DNA of 64,000 nt from Pandoraea oxalativorans (GCF_000972785.3 NZ_CP011253.3:4898001-4962000), one strand, 5' to 3'; shown: positions 30,503 through 43,499, counted from the stretch's first letter. The notes: a model not told the origin generated them from the letters alone. Numbers and translations: made by a program.

Positions 30503-31711
30503 ATGCCGCGTCAAACCATCGTCTCCGACGGCGCTCTGCCGTCCACCGCGACCCGGGCGTCTGTTCCGAGCACCGGAATACCGCACACGTCGCCCGGGCC
30601 CATCACCCCGCTGCAACGCCTTGAGCGAATACTGAGCGAAGCGATTCGTGCGGGCGCTTCCGATATCCATTTCGAGCCGATGGCGCAGCGCTTTCGGGTC
30701 CGTCTGCGTATCGACGGTCGCTTGCAGGACCATGGCGACGTTCCGCTGACAGCGCGTGACATGTTGGTCTCGCGTCTGAAGGTGCTCGCCAATCTCGACA
30801 TCGCACAAAAGCGCTTGCCTCAGGACGGACGCATGGTGTGGCGCGAAGCTGGCGAACCGGTCGAGTGTCGCGTGAGTGCGCTCCCCAGCCTGCACGGCGA
30901 GAAACTGGTGGTACGCCTGCTCGATGGCGCGAAAGTCCCGCTCTCGCTCGAAGGTCTCGGGTATTCGCCGAAGCAATACCTCGCCCTCACGCAAGCGATT
31001 GCCCGCCCGCACGGGCTGATCTTGCTGACGGGCCCGACCGGCAGCGGCAAGACCGTCTCGCTCTATAGTTGCCTGCGACGCCTGAACGACACGTCACGCA
31101 ACATCGTCACTATCGAAGATCCGGTGGAAATTCGCCTGGCCGGTGTCACGCAGGTCAATCTCAACGAACGCGCCGGTCTCGACTTTGCCACTGCGTTGCG
31201 CGCGTTTCTCCGTCAGGATCCAGACGTTCTCGTCGTGGGCGAAATCCGCGATGCGCAGACCGCCGAGATCGCCATACAGGCAGCGCAGACCGGCCACCTT
31301 GTATTTGCCACCGTTCACGCCAACGACGCGCCAAGCACGCTCGCGCGGCTCTTCGATCTCGGCGTCGCCCCGTTCAATCTGTCGTCGACGCTGCTGCTGG
31401 TCAGCGCACAGCGCCTGCTCAGGCGACGATGTCCCGCCGGATGCGAGCCTTGCGGCACGACGACTGCAACGGACCGCGCGCACACCTGCATGCGCTGTCA
31501 CGGCTCCGGTTTTGCCGGACGCATCGGCGCGTTTCAGGTGATGCCGATCAGCCCCACACAGGCCATCAACATTGCGCAGGCCCGCAGCCCGCACGATCTG
31601 GCGGCGCAGGCGCACAGCGAAGGCGTCATGACGCTGCGAGAAGCCGGGTTGTGGCACGTCGATACAGGCGCTGTCGATCAGGAGGATGTCGATGCGACGC
31701 TGCCCGCTTGA
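30503..31711 (+). CDS. GspE/PilB-type secretion or pilus assembly ATPase
   Basis: Hexameric ATPase that powers type IV pilus or type II secretion assembly. At 402 residues it is short, without the N-terminal MshEN domain of full-length PilB. Seen are the N2E segment DIHFEPMAQRFRVRLRIDGR, Walker A GPTGSGKTVSLYS, the Asp-box region IVTIEDPVEI, Walker B DVLVVGEIRDAQTAE and the His box LVFATVHANDAPSTLARL. A tetracysteine zinc motif (CPAGCEPC ... CMRCHGSGFAGR) lies near the C-terminus. It is followed by a PilC-like platform gene and a PilD-like peptidase. No pilin gene is in this window. Confidence 0.9.
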   Translation: MPRQTIVSDGALPSTATRASVPSTGIPHTSPGPITPLQRLERILSEAIRAGASDIHFEPMAQRFRVRLRIDGRLQDHGDVPLTARDMLVSRLKVLANLDIAQKRLPQDGRMVWREAGEPVECRVSALPSLHGEKLVVRLLDGAKVPLSLEGLGYSPKQYLALTQAIARPHGLILLTGPTGSGKTVSLYSCLRRLNDTSRNIVTIEDPVEIRLAGVTQVNLNERAGLDFATALRAFLRQDPDVLVVGEIRDAQTAEIAIQAAQTGHLVFATVHANDAPSTLARLFDLGVAPFNLSSTLLLVSAQRLLRRRCPAGCEPCGTTTATDRAHTCMRCHGSGFAGRIGAFQVMPISPTQAINIAQARSPHDLAAQAHSEGVMTLREAGLWHVDTGAVDQEDVDATLPA

Positions 31712-31861
31712 TGCCGCTGAGATGCAAACATACGACACAGTGAAAATACCGTCGATGAACCGGGCAGAGGATGTTCAACGCGCCGGTGCAGACGTCGACG
31801 CAGGGCATGCGCGACCGACCCGACAATGGCGACCACGGATCACGTCGGTCGTAGGTGCCGC

Positions 31862-33088
31862 ATGACGACGTCGACGCATTTACAGCGATGGCGATGGCAA
31901 GGTCGCGACGTCGGCGGACAGCGTCTTCAGGGAGACGTGATTGCTCAAGGCGAGGCAGCCGCCCGACTGGCGTTGCGACATCGGCATCCGCAGATCACCG
32001 TCACGCAACTGCGTCCGCAGCACCGCCACACATCTGCCGCACGCACACGCCCGGCAGATGCGACCGACCTCGTGCGGCGTCTTGCGACGTTGCTCGGCGC
32101 GGGCGTGCCGCTGAGCGCCGCCCTCGACGTGCTTGCCAAAGGCGCACACGCGCGCGGCCTGAAGCGGCTGGCCGCCACGGTCGCCGAGGATGTCGCCCTC
32201 GGGCATCCGCTCGCGCAGGCGATGGCGCATGCCAGCCGTCGCTTCAGTAGCGTCGATTGTCAGTTGATCGCGGCGGGAGAGCTGAGCGGCCAACTCGGCC
32301 CGACGCTGGCACGACTGAGCGCACAGTACGATCACGTGCAAAGCGTTCGCGACAAACTGCAACGCGCACTCTCCTATCCGCTGACCGTATTGGCGGTGGC
32401 CGTCGCAGTCGTCATCGCGCTCCTGCAATGGGTGATCCCGGAGTTCGAGCGGCTATTCGCGAGTGCTGCCGGCGGTGGCGTGCCGTTGCCGCCGTTGACT
32501 CGCTGGCTCATCGACGTCTCGCGCGCGTCGCTCGACAACGGTCACTGGGTGCTGGCGAGCATGGGTGCGGCCGGACTGGTCGTCGCTGCGGGTCTACGGC
32601 GAAGTCAGCCTCTGAGACGTCATCGCGACTGGCTACTGCTGCATCTGCCCCGCGTGGGCAAGATGCTTCGGATGATGAGCGCAGCACGATGGGCCAGAAC
32701 CCTCGGAACGCTCCTCGACGCCGGTGTCGCGCTGCCCGACGCCATGGACGCCGCCGCCAGCGCGTGCGGCAATCTCGTGATGCAGCGATCGGCACACGAC
32801 GTGCATCGCAAAGTGGCGCGGGGCGAGCGTCTGGCGACGGCTTTGGAAGGCGATGAGCACTGGCCGCTGGCCGTGGCGCAACTGGTCGTCATCGGAGAGG
32901 AATCGGGTACACTCGGGCGCATGCTCAATCAGGCCGCCGGCCTGCTCGACGAGGAAGCGTCGCATGCGCTGGTCAGTACCTGCGCAACGCTCGAACCCAT
33001 GATGATTACGTTGCTCGGCCTGCTGATCGGCGGCATGGTCCTCGCCATGTACCTGCCGATGTTCCAACTCGGATACGGTGTCGCATGA
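31862..33088 (+). CDS. GspF/PilC-type inner-membrane platform protein
   Basis: Polytopic platform protein of type IV pili/type II secretion. 408 residues with two T2SSF repeats: residues about 75-200 (DLVRRLATLLGAGVPLSAAL ... LSYPLTVLAVAVAVVIALLQ) and about 270-400 (ARTLGTLLDAGVALPDAMDA ... MITLLGLLIGGMVLAMYLPM). The ATG at 31862 (MTTSTHLQRW) is preceded by AGGTG; an earlier GTG/ATG at 31826 is possible. Its stop overlaps the start of the peptidase gene (ATGA), which suggests translational coupling. Confidence 0.88.
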   Translation: MTTSTHLQRWRWQGRDVGGQRLQGDVIAQGEAAARLALRHRHPQITVTQLRPQHRHTSAARTRPADATDLVRRLATLLGAGVPLSAALDVLAKGAHARGLKRLAATVAEDVALGHPLAQAMAHASRRFSSVDCQLIAAGELSGQLGPTLARLSAQYDHVQSVRDKLQRALSYPLTVLAVAVAVVIALLQWVIPEFERLFASAAGGGVPLPPLTRWLIDVSRASLDNGHWVLASMGAAGLVVAAGLRRSQPLRRHRDWLLLHLPRVGKMLRMMSAARWARTLGTLLDAGVALPDAMDAAASACGNLVMQRSAHDVHRKVARGERLATALEGDEHWPLAVAQLVVIGEESGTLGRMLNQAAGLLDEEASHALVSTCATLEPMMITLLGLLIGGMVLAMYLPMFQLGYGVA

Positions 33089-33945
33089 ACGCCATGAATG
33101 GCTACGCCGAGCTGCTTCTCGTCGACTGGCTCGCGCAACTCTCTCCCCACTGGCGCCTCGCGTTGTTTGCGGCTTTCGGCGTGATCGGCGGACTGCTCCT
33201 CGATGTCGTCGTGCGACGGGTGCCTGCCGCCATCGAGCGCGCGTGGCTCGAAGAATTGCAGGCTGCCGAAAGCTCGGACACCCACGCGCTGCCCGCCTCA
33301 TCACCTCAGGTCTCGCCGCTGGCGCTCGCCTCGACCAGCGAGATGTCGGGCGTCGGCGCGGTCAACCTGCCCATCGCACTCTCAGACCCCGCACCGTCGC
33401 GTCGGTGGCGGCTCGCGCTGCTCAGCGGCGTGCTGAGTGTGGCCATCTCCTGGCGTTTCGGGCCGACATGGCAGAGCGTTGGTGCGCTCGGACTTGTCTG
33501 GACGCTGATCGCCCTTGCCTACATCGACCACGACACGCAACTACTGCCTGACATCCTCACGCTCCCGCTGCTTTGGGCTGGGTTGCTCTGTAACCTCGGT
33601 CATTGGTTTGCCAGCCTGCCGTCGGCCGTCATCGGCGCGGCGGCGGGCTACATGAGTCTCTGGGCAATGTATTGGGCGTACTGGTGGATACGGCGTCGCG
33701 AAGGGATGGGATTCGGCGACTTCAAACTTTTCGCGGCGCTCGGCGCATGGTTCGGCTGGACGGCGTTACCGCAAATTCTGCTCGTCGCCTGCGTGCTCGC
33801 CGTTGTCATTGCGGGCAGCGCGTGGCTGATGGGACGCTTGCGCGGCGATCAGATGTTTCCTTTCGGCGCGTTTCTTGCCGCCGCAGGTATTGTCACGCTC
33901 TTCGGTGGCGACAGCCTCATGCTTTGGATCGGAGGAACTCCATGA
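33085..33945 (+). CDS. pilD: Prepilin peptidase (A24 family) lacking the cysteine motif
   Basis: Integral-membrane aspartic protease that cleaves type IV prepilin leaders. 286 residues with several membrane segments. The two catalytic aspartates are in the expected contexts: [11 protein letters not shown] near residue 150 and [16 protein letters not shown] (GxGD motif) near residue 210. The N-terminal segment [22 protein letters not shown] corresponds to the NVVIxRLPxxxERxW region of the methyltransferase domain. The cytosolic tetracysteine zinc motif that normally follows is absent, replaced by a Ser/Ala/Pro linker. Cleavage activity is therefore plausible, while N-methylation is uncertain. 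It overlaps coaE by 4 bp (ATGA). Confidence 0.85.
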   Translation: MNAMNGYAELLLVDWLAQLSPHWRLALFAAFGVIGGLLLDVVVRRVPAAIERAWLEELQAAESSDTHALPASSPQVSPLALASTSEMSGVGAVNLPIALSDPAPSRRWRLALLSGVLSVAISWRFGPTWQSVGALGLVWTLIALAYIDHDTQLLPDILTLPLLWAGLLCNLGHWFASLPSAVIGAAAGYMSLWAMYWAYWWIRRREGMGFGDFKLFAALGAWFGWTALPQILLVACVLAVVIAGSAWLMGRLRGDQMFPFGAFLAAAGIVTLFGGDSLMLWIGGTP

Positions 33946-34556
33946 CTTACGCCATCGGCCTGACCGGCGGCATCGGCAGCGGCAAAACGACCGTCGCCAA
34001 TCTGTTTGCCGCGCATGGCATCGCCATCATCGATACCGACGCCATCGCGCACAGCATCACTGCCCCGGGCGGCGCGGCGATGCCCGCGATCCGCCGGGAC
34101 TTCGGCGATGCCTTCGTCGCACCGGATGGCTCACTCGACCGGGCGCGCATGCGTGAAGCGGTGTTCTCGGACAACGCCGCAAAAGCGCGTTTGGAGGCAA
34201 TCACCCATCCGCTGATACGCACGGAGTGCGAGCGTGTGGCGGCCGAAGCCGAAGGGCCTTATCTGATTTTCGTCGTACCGTTGTTAGTGGAGTCCGGCAC
34301 ATGGCGTGAGCGGGTGCAGCGCATCCTCGTTGTCGACTGCACCGAGGAGACGCAGATTGCTCGCGTCATGTCGCGCAATCGATTCACGCGCGAGCAGGTG
34401 CAGGCCATCATGGCACGTCAGGCGTCACGGGCGCAGCGGCTCGCGGTGGCGGACGACATCATCGACAACGACACGCAGCAGGCACCGCTCGCCGCGCAAG
34501 TCGACCGTTTGCACGCGGCCTATCTTCAGTTCGCCAGGCAGACCGGCGGCGAGTGA
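33942..34556 (+). CDS. coaE: Dephospho-CoA kinase
   Basis: Last step of coenzyme A synthesis: phosphorylates the 3'-OH of dephospho-CoA. 204 residues. The P-loop [17 protein letters not shown] is at residues 6-22. [10 protein letters not shown] and [18 protein letters not shown] are conserved substrate-binding elements, with a lid region [20 protein letters not shown]. The ATG at 33942 follows GGAGGAACTCC and overlaps the pilD stop. The pilD-coaE-zapD-yacG order is conserved across many beta- and gammaproteobacteria. Confidence 0.95.
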   Translation: MTYAIGLTGGIGSGKTTVANLFAAHGIAIIDTDAIAHSITAPGGAAMPAIRRDFGDAFVAPDGSLDRARMREAVFSDNAAKARLEAITHPLIRTECERVAAEAEGPYLIFVVPLLVESGTWRERVQRILVVDCTEETQIARVMSRNRFTREQVQAIMARQASRAQRLAVADDIIDNDTQQAPLAAQVDRLHAAYLQFARQTGGE

Positions 34557-34731
34557 TTTCTGGTCGCAGCACGTCGGAATACCGATGTCGGGAGGTATGT
34601 CGGGAGGCATTTCGCGCAGGTGTCTTGCGTTCGGTGCCCAATTGAGCGCCCACTCGCGTTGCAACCCGACAGATTCCCGCATTAGAATGTCGCCATTACG
34701 CTGAAAAGCGCCAACTTTTGGGCCAACGCGC

Positions 34732-35487
34732 TTGATCCTGTACGAATATCCGCTCAACGAACGCATTCGCACGCTGCTTCGGCTAGAAGAGCTGTTCGGG
34801 CGCTTTGCCTTTTTCGTCGGACAGGATCAGCCGCTCGATCATCATGCGGCCCTGATCACGATGTTCGAGATTGCCGACATCGCCGGTCGCACCGATCTGA
34901 AAAACGAGCTGGTCAAGGAACTCGACCGGCAACGTCAGACGCTGCAGACCTATCGCGGCAATCCCGATATCGCCTCCGACGCGCTCGAACAATTCATCGG
35001 CGAAGTCGAGCTGGCCATCGCGAACCTCAACCAGATTCCCGGTAAACCCGGTCAGCACCTGAACGACAACGAGTGGCTTGCCAGCATTCGCAGCCGTTCG
35101 GTCATTCCGGGCGGCACCTGCCGCTTCGATCTGCCGTCGTATTACGCCTGGCGTCACAACGATGCCGAGCAACGCCGTCACGACATCGATAAGTGGATCG
35201 GCCCGCTGTTCCCGATTCGCGACGCGATCAGCATCGTGCTGGGGCTGGCGCGCGAGTCCGGCCATGCCAGCAAGGCGATGGCGCAGCAGGGCAGCTATCA
35301 GCAGATGCTCACCGGCCGCGTCTATCAACTGATGCAGGTGCGTGTCGCCGCCGACCTTCGCGTCATTCCGGAAGCCAGCGCCAACAAGTACATGCTGTGG
35401 GTGCGCTTCACGACGCAGGACGGCGATCTGAAGCCGCGTCCGGTCGACAGCGACGTGCCGTTCCTGCTCACCCTCTGCAATTTGTAA
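34732..35487 (+). CDS. zapD: Cell division protein ZapD
   Basis: Cytosolic FtsZ-bundling protein (YacF family). 251 residues, mostly helical. The conserved start is [20 protein letters not shown], and a later [28 protein letters not shown] segment (about 115-142) is the family hallmark. The start codon is TTG at 34732; no in-frame ATG would keep the conserved N-terminus. It is the 5' neighbour of yacG (4 bp gap). The link to FtsZ is functional: ftsZ itself lies about 9 kb to the right. Confidence 0.92.
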   Translation: MILYEYPLNERIRTLLRLEELFGRFAFFVGQDQPLDHHAALITMFEIADIAGRTDLKNELVKELDRQRQTLQTYRGNPDIASDALEQFIGEVELAIANLNQIPGKPGQHLNDNEWLASIRSRSVIPGGTCRFDLPSYYAWRHNDAEQRRHDIDKWIGPLFPIRDAISIVLGLARESGHASKAMAQQGSYQQMLTGRVYQLMQVRVAADLRVIPEASANKYMLWVRFTTQDGDLKPRPVDSDVPFLLTLCNL

Positions 35488-35491
35488 GCCG

Positions 35492-35686
35492 ATGACGAGC
35501 GTCGTGAACTGCCCGACCTGCGGCAAGAAAGTCGTCTGGGGTCCGCAAGCCAAATTCCGTCCGTTCTGCTCGGAACGCTGCAAGCAGATCGATATGGGTG
35601 CATGGGCGGCGGAGAAGTACACCATCCCGTCCCAATCGCCGGAAGATCCTTCGCAGGAATCGCCGCTCGACCCGACGCAACGCTAA
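35492..35686 (+). CDS. yacG: DNA gyrase inhibitor YacG (zinc-binding)
   Basis: Small zinc-finger protein that binds GyrB and inhibits gyrase in E. coli. 64 residues. Zinc ligands are Cys7, Cys10, Cys26 and Cys30 in the motifs CPTC and FCSERC. The [20 protein letters not shown] segment is the family signature. The short Pro/Ser-rich C-terminal tail is unconserved. It is the last gene of the pilus-coaE-zapD-yacG run. Confidence 0.95.
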   Translation: MTSVVNCPTCGKKVVWGPQAKFRPFCSERCKQIDMGAWAAEKYTIPSQSPEDPSQESPLDPTQR

Positions 35687-35714
35687 GTGCCGACGGCCAC
35701 ACACCGAGCGCCAT

Positions 35715-35757
35715 AAAAAAGCCGCTTCGACATCGATCGAAACGGCTTTTTTGTTTT
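35715..35757. terminator. Terminator after yacG
   Basis: AAAAAAGCCG (35715-35724) pairs with CGGCTTTTTT (35743-35752). The inner part (TTCGA...TCGAA) extends the stem, and TTTT runs on to 35757. It lies between yacG (+) and the convergent mutT-like gene (-). Confidence 0.8.
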
Positions 35758-35816
35758 TGCGGGCTCAATGGATCTGACTACATTCGCCTCGCCGCCCAGG
35801 AGGCGTCATGCGAGCG

Positions 35817-36251
35817 TCAGGAGCGCTGCGCCAGTTCCTCGGCGAGCCACGTCAGCGGCGGCAACGCAGCGGGTAGCAGCGGCGCCACGCTCACCGGCGG
35901 ATGCTCCCACGCGAGGGCCTGTCCTTCCTTGCCATGCGGCTCGCCCTGCCATGCCGTCACCTTGCAGAAGTGCAGACGCACATACGCATGCGGGTAGTCG
36001 TGTTCGAGGACACGCCACGGCGCGCAACGCTCGACCGTGACCCCAAGTTCTTCGTGCAGCTCGCGCGCGAGCGCCGCCGCGACCGACTCGCCCGCTTCGA
36101 GCTTGCCGCCCGGGAACTCCCAGTAACCGGCGTATGGCTTGCCCTCGGGACGCTGCCCAAGCAGCACCGCGCCATCCGGGCGCACCATGACGCCAACAGC
36201 CACTTCCGTGATCGGACGCCCGTCGGGCGCCGTTCGTTTCGAATCTGTCAT
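35817..36251 (-). CDS. MutT-type Nudix hydrolase
   Basis: Probable 8-oxo-dGTP diphosphatase (nucleotide-pool sanitation). 144 residues. The Nudix box GGKLEAGESVAAALARELHE then ELG fits GX5EX7REUXEEXGU, preceded by LLGQRPEGKPYAGYWEFPGG. The ATG at 36251 (MTDSKRTAPDG) is preferred; an in-frame ATG at 36263 is possible. The fused thiamine-phosphate-like domain found in some betaproteobacterial MutT proteins is absent. Close relatives sit next to the DUF815 ATPase, as here. Confidence 0.88.
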   Translation of the reverse strand: MTDSKRTAPDGRPITEVAVGVMVRPDGAVLLGQRPEGKPYAGYWEFPGGKLEAGESVAAALARELHEELGVTVERCAPWRVLEHDYPHAYVRLHFCKVTAWQGEPHGKEGQALAWEHPPVSVAPLLPAALPPLTWLAEELAQRS

Positions 36252-36331
36252 ATCGCTACGCATTACTGAATTTCGGGATCGGGCAAAAAGGCGGTCCGGG
36301 TCATCCCCGGACGACGCCATCCACCCAATCG

Positions 36332-37213
36332 TTACGATGCCTGTGCCGCGCCACGCTGCTTGCCCGCCCAATCGCGTGCAAACTGGAACGCCACACGGCC
36401 CGAGCGAGAACCGCGCTCCAATGCCCAGATCAGCGCTTCCTGACGCGCGCTTTCCGTCTGGTCCGCCGGCACGCCGAAGTGTTGCAGCCAGTGGCCGACG
36501 ATCGTCAGGTAGTCGTCCTGCTTGAACGGGTAGAAGCTCACCCACAGACCGAAGCGCTCGGACAGCGAGATCTTCTCTTCGATCACTTCGCCCGGATGAA
36601 TCTCGCCGTCGTCGGTGTGACGATAACTCTCGTTGTCCTTCATGTACTCGGGCAACAGGTGACGGCGGTTGGACGTCGCGTAAATCAGCACGTTGTCCGA
36701 CTGTGCGGCCACGGAGCCGTCCAGCGCCACTTTGAGCGCCTTGTAGCCCGATTCGCCATCTTCGAACGACAGGTCGTCGCAGAACACGACAAAGCGTTCC
36801 GGACGTTGCGAGATCAGGTCGACGATGTCACCCAGATCGGTCAGATCGTCCTTGTCGACTTCGATCAGACGCAGCCCTTCCGACGCGTACTGATTCAGAC
36901 AGGCCTTGATCAGCGACGACTTGCCCGTGCCGCGTGCACCGGTCAGCAGCACGTTGTTGGCCGGCTCGCCACGCACAAACTGACGCGTGTTCTGCTCGAT
37001 CAGCGCCTTCTGGCGTTCTATGTTCTGCAGGTCGCTTAGCGTAATGGAGGAGACGTGCGCGACGGGCTGCAGAAACCCGCGGCCCTGCTTCTTGCGCCAG
37101 CGAAACGCCGTTGCGACGCTCCAGTCGATCTCTGGGGTCGCCGGGGGCAGCATTGCCTCCAGACGAGCCAGCACGCCTTCCGCGCGCGTCAGGAACTGTT
37201 CCAGTTTGTCCAT
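36332..37213 (-). CDS. DUF815-family AAA ATPase
   Basis: Predicted AAA+ ATPase of unknown function, 293 residues. Walker A GARGTGKSSLIKACLNQY lies near residues 92-108. The Walker B-like segment FVVFCDDLSFEDGESGYKAL follows near 143-162. A sensor-1-like NVLIYATSNRRHLLPEYM near 175-192 and a C-terminal helical region complete the fold. Members are often next to mutT and argJ/secA genes in betaproteobacteria. It runs in the same direction as both neighbours. Confidence 0.85.
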   Translation of the reverse strand: MDKLEQFLTRAEGVLARLEAMLPPATPEIDWSVATAFRWRKKQGRGFLQPVAHVSSITLSDLQNIERQKALIEQNTRQFVRGEPANNVLLTGARGTGKSSLIKACLNQYASEGLRLIEVDKDDLTDLGDIVDLISQRPERFVVFCDDLSFEDGESGYKALKVALDGSVAAQSDNVLIYATSNRRHLLPEYMKDNESYRHTDDGEIHPGEVIEEKISLSERFGLWVSFYPFKQDDYLTIVGHWLQHFGVPADQTESARQEALIWALERGSRSGRVAFQFARDWAGKQRGAAQAS

Positions 37214-37473
37214 GCTTCGATATCCCCGCGCCGCTCATGGGCGCTCATGTCGATGCTTCGAGGTGTTGTCGTTTCCCTTCGCTGTGCGCCGCGGTGCTTT
37301 TGCCACCCGTCCGGCAGTCCAAACGTTGTTTCCGATGGACTTGCGCGCTTCGCTCATTTCGCTCATTCACTTCCACCGGCGCATGGCCGACGCCGGTCAG
37401 GCATCGGTGCCATGCGCCGACGGCCCTCGCCTCCTGTGGGAGGCCTAAATCTTCAGGGCCGTCGCGTCGGGTC

Positions 37474-38703
37474 TCAGGAGCGGTAATCCGCGTTGATGCT
37501 GACGTAGTCGTGCGAGAGATCGCACGTCCACAGCGTAGCGGCCGCGTCGCCGCGACCCAGCACTATGCGTACCGTAATTTCGCTTTGCTTCATCACGCGC
37601 TGACCGTCTTCTTCACGATAGTCGGCGTTACGGCCACCGGCGCGTGCGACCAGCACATCGTCGAGATACAGGTCGATCTTGCTGACGTCGAGGTCGTTCA
37701 CGCCCGCATAGCCGATGGCAGCCAGAATACGGCCCAGATTCGGATCGGATGCGAAGAATGCGGTCTTCACCAGCGGCGAATGGCCGATGGCATACGCGAT
37801 CTGGCGGCACTCGGCCACGTCGCGGCCGCCTTCCACCGTCACGGTGATGAACTTGGTCGCGCCTTCGCCATCGCGCACGATCAGTTGCGCCAGCTCTTGC
37901 GAGATCGACAGCAGTGCGTCGCGCAAGGCGGCGAACGCCGGGGTGTCCGCGCTGGCGATTTCCGGCAGTTCGGTCTGGCCCGTGGCGGCCACGATGAACG
38001 AATCGTTGGTGGACGTATCGCCGTCGATGGTAATGGCGTTGAACGAGCGGTCGGCCACGTACTTCACCAGCGCGTCGAGCACCGGTTGTGCCACGCGGGC
38101 GTTCGTACCCACGAAACCGAGCATGGTCGCCATGTTCGGCTTGATCATGCCCGCGCCCTTGCTCACGCCCGTCATTACGATCGTCTGGCCGTCGATCACG
38201 ATCTGACGCGAGGCGGCCTTCGGCAGCGTGTCGGTCGTCATGATCGATTGCGCGGCTTCGAACCAGTGCGCCGGCGCCAGATTGGCGATGGCCTGCGGCA
38301 GACCGGCGACCAGACGGTCGACCGGCAGCGGCTCGAGAATCACGCCCGTCGAGAACGGCAGGATCTGGTTACTCGACACCGACAGCAGCTTGGCAAGCGC
38401 GTCGCAGGTCGCACGCGTGGCCAGCATGCCCGGCTCGCCGGTGCCCGCATTGGCGTTACCCGTATTGACGACGAGCGCGCGGATGCCCGCATGGGCGGCC
38501 AGATGTTCCTTGCACACCGTCACCGGCGCGGCGCAGAAGCGATTGGTCGTGAAAACGCCCGATACCGTGCTGCCGGCGGCCAGTCGCATGACCAGCACGT
38601 CCTTGCGGTTCGGTTTGCGGATATTGGCTTCGGCCCAGCCCAGTTCGACGCCCGGAACGGCGTGCAGATGGGAGGCTTCGATCGAGGGGAAATTGACGGC
38701 CAT
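37474..38703 (-). CDS. argJ: Bifunctional glutamate N-acetyltransferase/amino-acid acetyltransferase
   Basis: Arginine synthesis: transfers acetyl from N-acetylornithine to glutamate; in bifunctional members also makes N-acetylglutamate from acetyl-CoA. 409 residues. The self-cleavage motif PNMATML places the Ala192-Thr193 bond as the autoproteolysis site that frees the catalytic threonine, preceded by the conserved GVSKGAGMI. Whether it is mono- or bifunctional cannot be read from the sequence. It sits between the DUF815 ATPase and secA on the same strand. Confidence 0.95.
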   Translation of the reverse strand: MAVNFPSIEASHLHAVPGVELGWAEANIRKPNRKDVLVMRLAAGSTVSGVFTTNRFCAAPVTVCKEHLAAHAGIRALVVNTGNANAGTGEPGMLATRATCDALAKLLSVSSNQILPFSTGVILEPLPVDRLVAGLPQAIANLAPAHWFEAAQSIMTTDTLPKAASRQIVIDGQTIVMTGVSKGAGMIKPNMATMLGFVGTNARVAQPVLDALVKYVADRSFNAITIDGDTSTNDSFIVAATGQTELPEIASADTPAFAALRDALLSISQELAQLIVRDGEGATKFITVTVEGGRDVAECRQIAYAIGHSPLVKTAFFASDPNLGRILAAIGYAGVNDLDVSKIDLYLDDVLVARAGGRNADYREEDGQRVMKQSEITVRIVLGRGDAAATLWTCDLSHDYVSINADYRS

Positions 38704-38837
38704 GGGGGTTCGCCCGCGAGAGGTAAGGGTTCAAGCACCCGCCCTGGCGATGTCGGCACGACAGCCCGCCGGGGCGGCGGTTGATCGGTGCGGCCAGTTT
38801 CGAAGCCTTGCGAACCTTCGAAAACCGGCGCTACAAA

Positions 38838-38872
38838 CGACGCGGCGCCGATAAAGTGTCGGCGCCGCGTCG
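38838..38872 (-). terminator. Perfect 14-bp hairpin after secA
   Basis: CGACGCGGCGCCGA (38838-38851) pairs with TCGGCGCCGCGTCG (38859-38872) around a 7-base loop. On the minus strand it is followed by TTTGT. It sits 13 bp past the secA stop and has the strongest stem of any terminator in the window. Confidence 0.8.
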
Positions 38873-38884
38873 ATCGTTCACATC

Positions 38885-41695
<2,811 letters not shown>

Positions 41696-42000
41696 CGGAT
41701 CACTGGTTAGGGCGGCAAATGTCGTGCGCAATCGCGGAGTCTGTCGTCGGACGGAAAACCTTACCCCGGAGTTGTGCCCCATGAGTAACGATCCGCCCGA
41801 GCGTCTGCGCGCTGCGGGTCACCGGTATTTGGCACGTTAGCCGCACACCGGTTCGATACCTGTACTGAAAAATGGATTCTAGCATGCTGACGTGGCACGT
41901 CCCGACGGCACCCAACGTCAACAAACCGGGGCTTTCAGGGGGCGGGACGAGGCGACGCCCGATGGCGGGGTAAAATATGCGGCGACTTCTGTCTCACCAT
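41696..42000. other. secA-dciA divergent intergenic region
   Basis: 305 bp between the divergent secA and dciA starts, no gene seen. It carries a minus-strand extended -10, TGCTAGAAT (41876-41884), plausible for secA, and TAAAAT (41971-41976) 24 bp before dciA. No good -35 accompanies either. No secM-like leader ORF with an arrest peptide was found. Confidence 0.45.
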
Positions 42001-42468
42001 ATGAAACGACCCAAAGCACCCCGCGTTGCCCGCCCTCTGACCGACCTGTTATCCGCATCCGACGGTGCCGGATCGCTGCTGGTCGCCGCCGAACAACTCG
42101 GCCGTCTGGAGCGCGACGTTCACGCGCTGTTGCCCGCCGCACTTAGCGGCAGCGTGAGGCTCGCGCCGCCGCGTGAGGGGGCGCTCGTCTTCCTGGTAAG
42201 CAATAACGCGCTGGCGGCGCGTCTGCGCCAGCAAACGCCGTCGCTGATCGACGGACTGGCAACGCGCGGGTGGCTCATCCGCTCGATCAAGATCCGTGTG
42301 AGCATCGCCACGCCGGAGCCGCAAAAGCCCCCCAAAGAGGCCCGGCTGTCGCGGCAGGGGCTCGTGAGCCTGCGCGATCTGCGCGACGCGCTGGAGCCGT
42401 CCCCGCTGCGCGACGCGCTCGCGCGGCTCGTCGCACGTCACTCTTACGGCGGGACGCGCAAGCCCTGA
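42001..42468 (+). CDS. dciA: DciA-type DUF721 protein (predicted replicative-helicase loader)
   Basis: 155 residues. The conserved segment PLTDLLSASDGAGSLLVAAE and the beta-rich core LVFLVSNNALAARLRQQTPS define DUF721/DciA. DciA is the ancestral loader of DnaB helicase in bacteria without DnaC. That role is taken from other species, not shown here. The charged C-terminal tail (PPKEARLSRQGLVSLRDLRD) is variable. The ATG at 42001 is preferred over the earlier TTG/ATG at 41977. It is divergent from secA and convergent with lpxC, positions often held by dciA in proteobacteria. Confidence 0.85.
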   Translation: MKRPKAPRVARPLTDLLSASDGAGSLLVAAEQLGRLERDVHALLPAALSGSVRLAPPREGALVFLVSNNALAARLRQQTPSLIDGLATRGWLIRSIKIRVSIATPEPQKPPKEARLSRQGLVSLRDLRDALEPSPLRDALARLVARHSYGGTRKP

Positions 42469-42513
42469 ACGTCTCGCGCAATTGCCGACGCCGATTTTGC
42501 TCGCGCGTCAAAT

Positions 42514-42546
42514 AAAAAAGCGCCGAATCGTCGGCGCTTTCTTTTT
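42514..42546. terminator. Bidirectional terminator between dciA and lpxC
   Basis: AAAGCGCCGA (42517-42526) pairs with TCGGCGCTTT (42531-42540) around a 4-base loop, with A5 on the left and CTTTTTG on the right. It can stop both convergent genes. Confidence 0.85.
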
Positions 42547-42584
42547 GTTACATCCCCGCCGTGCAGCACGACGGTTTGCGTGGC

Positions 42585-43499
42585 TTACGCGAACTGTGTC
42601 TGCGGTTCGAACTGGAAGCCGCGCGGGGCGTCTTCTGCGCGCTCGAAGGTGACGATTTCGTACGCTTCCTGTGCGAGAAGCTCGCGCAGCAACTGGTTGT
42701 TCAGACCGTGGCCCGACTTGTAAGCCGTGTACGACGCCAGCAGCGGGTGGCCGATCACGTACAGGTCGCCAATCGCGTCGAGCATCTTGTGCTTCACGAA
42801 CTCGTCGTCGTAGCGCAGCCCGTCGTTATTCAGAATGCGGTACTCGTCGAGCACGATCGCGTTGTCCATGCTGCCGCCGCGCGCGAGACCCAGCTCACGC
42901 AACATTTCGACTTCATGCGCGAAACCGAACGTGCGCGCGCGCGCGATTTCCTTCGCGTAGGACGTATCGGCGAAATCGACTTCGAGCGCTTGGCCCGTGC
43001 GATCCACGGCCGGGTGACGGAAGTCGATGGTGAACTTGAGTTTGAAGCCGTCATAGGGATCGAGACGGGCAAGCTTGTCGCCTTCGCGAATCTCGACCGG
43101 CTTCGTCACGCGGATGAATTTCTTCGCAGCGGCCTGCTCTTCGATGCCCGCCGACTGGATCAGGAAGACGAACGTCGCAGCGCTGCCGTCCATGATCGGA
43201 ATCTCTTCGGCGGTGACGTCGACATAAAGGTTGTCGATGCCCAGCCCTGCGCATGCCGACATCAGGTGTTCCACGGTGGACACCCGCGCACCATCCTTCT
43301 GCAACACCGACGCAAGACGCGTGTCGCCAATCGCCATCGCCGACGCCGGAATCTCTACAGGAGGATTCAGATCGGTACGGCAGAAGACAATGCCCGTATC
43401 GGGCGGCGCCGGACGCAGCGACAGCTCGACCTTGCGACCGGAGTGCAAGCCGATGCCGACTGTCTTGGCGATGGATTTGAGAGTGCGCTGCTTAAGCAT
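42585..43499 (-). CDS. lpxC: UDP-3-O-acyl-N-acetylglucosamine deacetylase
   Basis: Committed zinc-dependent step of lipid A synthesis. 304 residues. Zinc ligands H78 ([12 protein letters not shown]), H237 and D241 ([11 protein letters not shown]) and the catalytic H264 ([10 protein letters not shown]) match E. coli H79, H238, D242 and H265. Starts [20 protein letters not shown]. It is separated from ftsZ upstream by 560 bp and has its own likely promoter, unlike the packed genes before it. E. coli also has lpxC just downstream of ftsZ. Confidence 0.97.
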   Translation of the reverse strand: MLKQRTLKSIAKTVGIGLHSGRKVELSLRPAPPDTGIVFCRTDLNPPVEIPASAMAIGDTRLASVLQKDGARVSTVEHLMSACAGLGIDNLYVDVTAEEIPIMDGSAATFVFLIQSAGIEEQAAAKKFIRVTKPVEIREGDKLARLDPYDGFKLKFTIDFRHPAVDRTGQALEVDFADTSYAKEIARARTFGFAHEVEMLRELGLARGGSMDNAIVLDEYRILNNDGLRYDDEFVKHKMLDAIGDLYVIGHPLLASYTAYKSGHGLNNQLLRELLAQEAYEIVTFERAEDAPRGFQFEPQTQFA

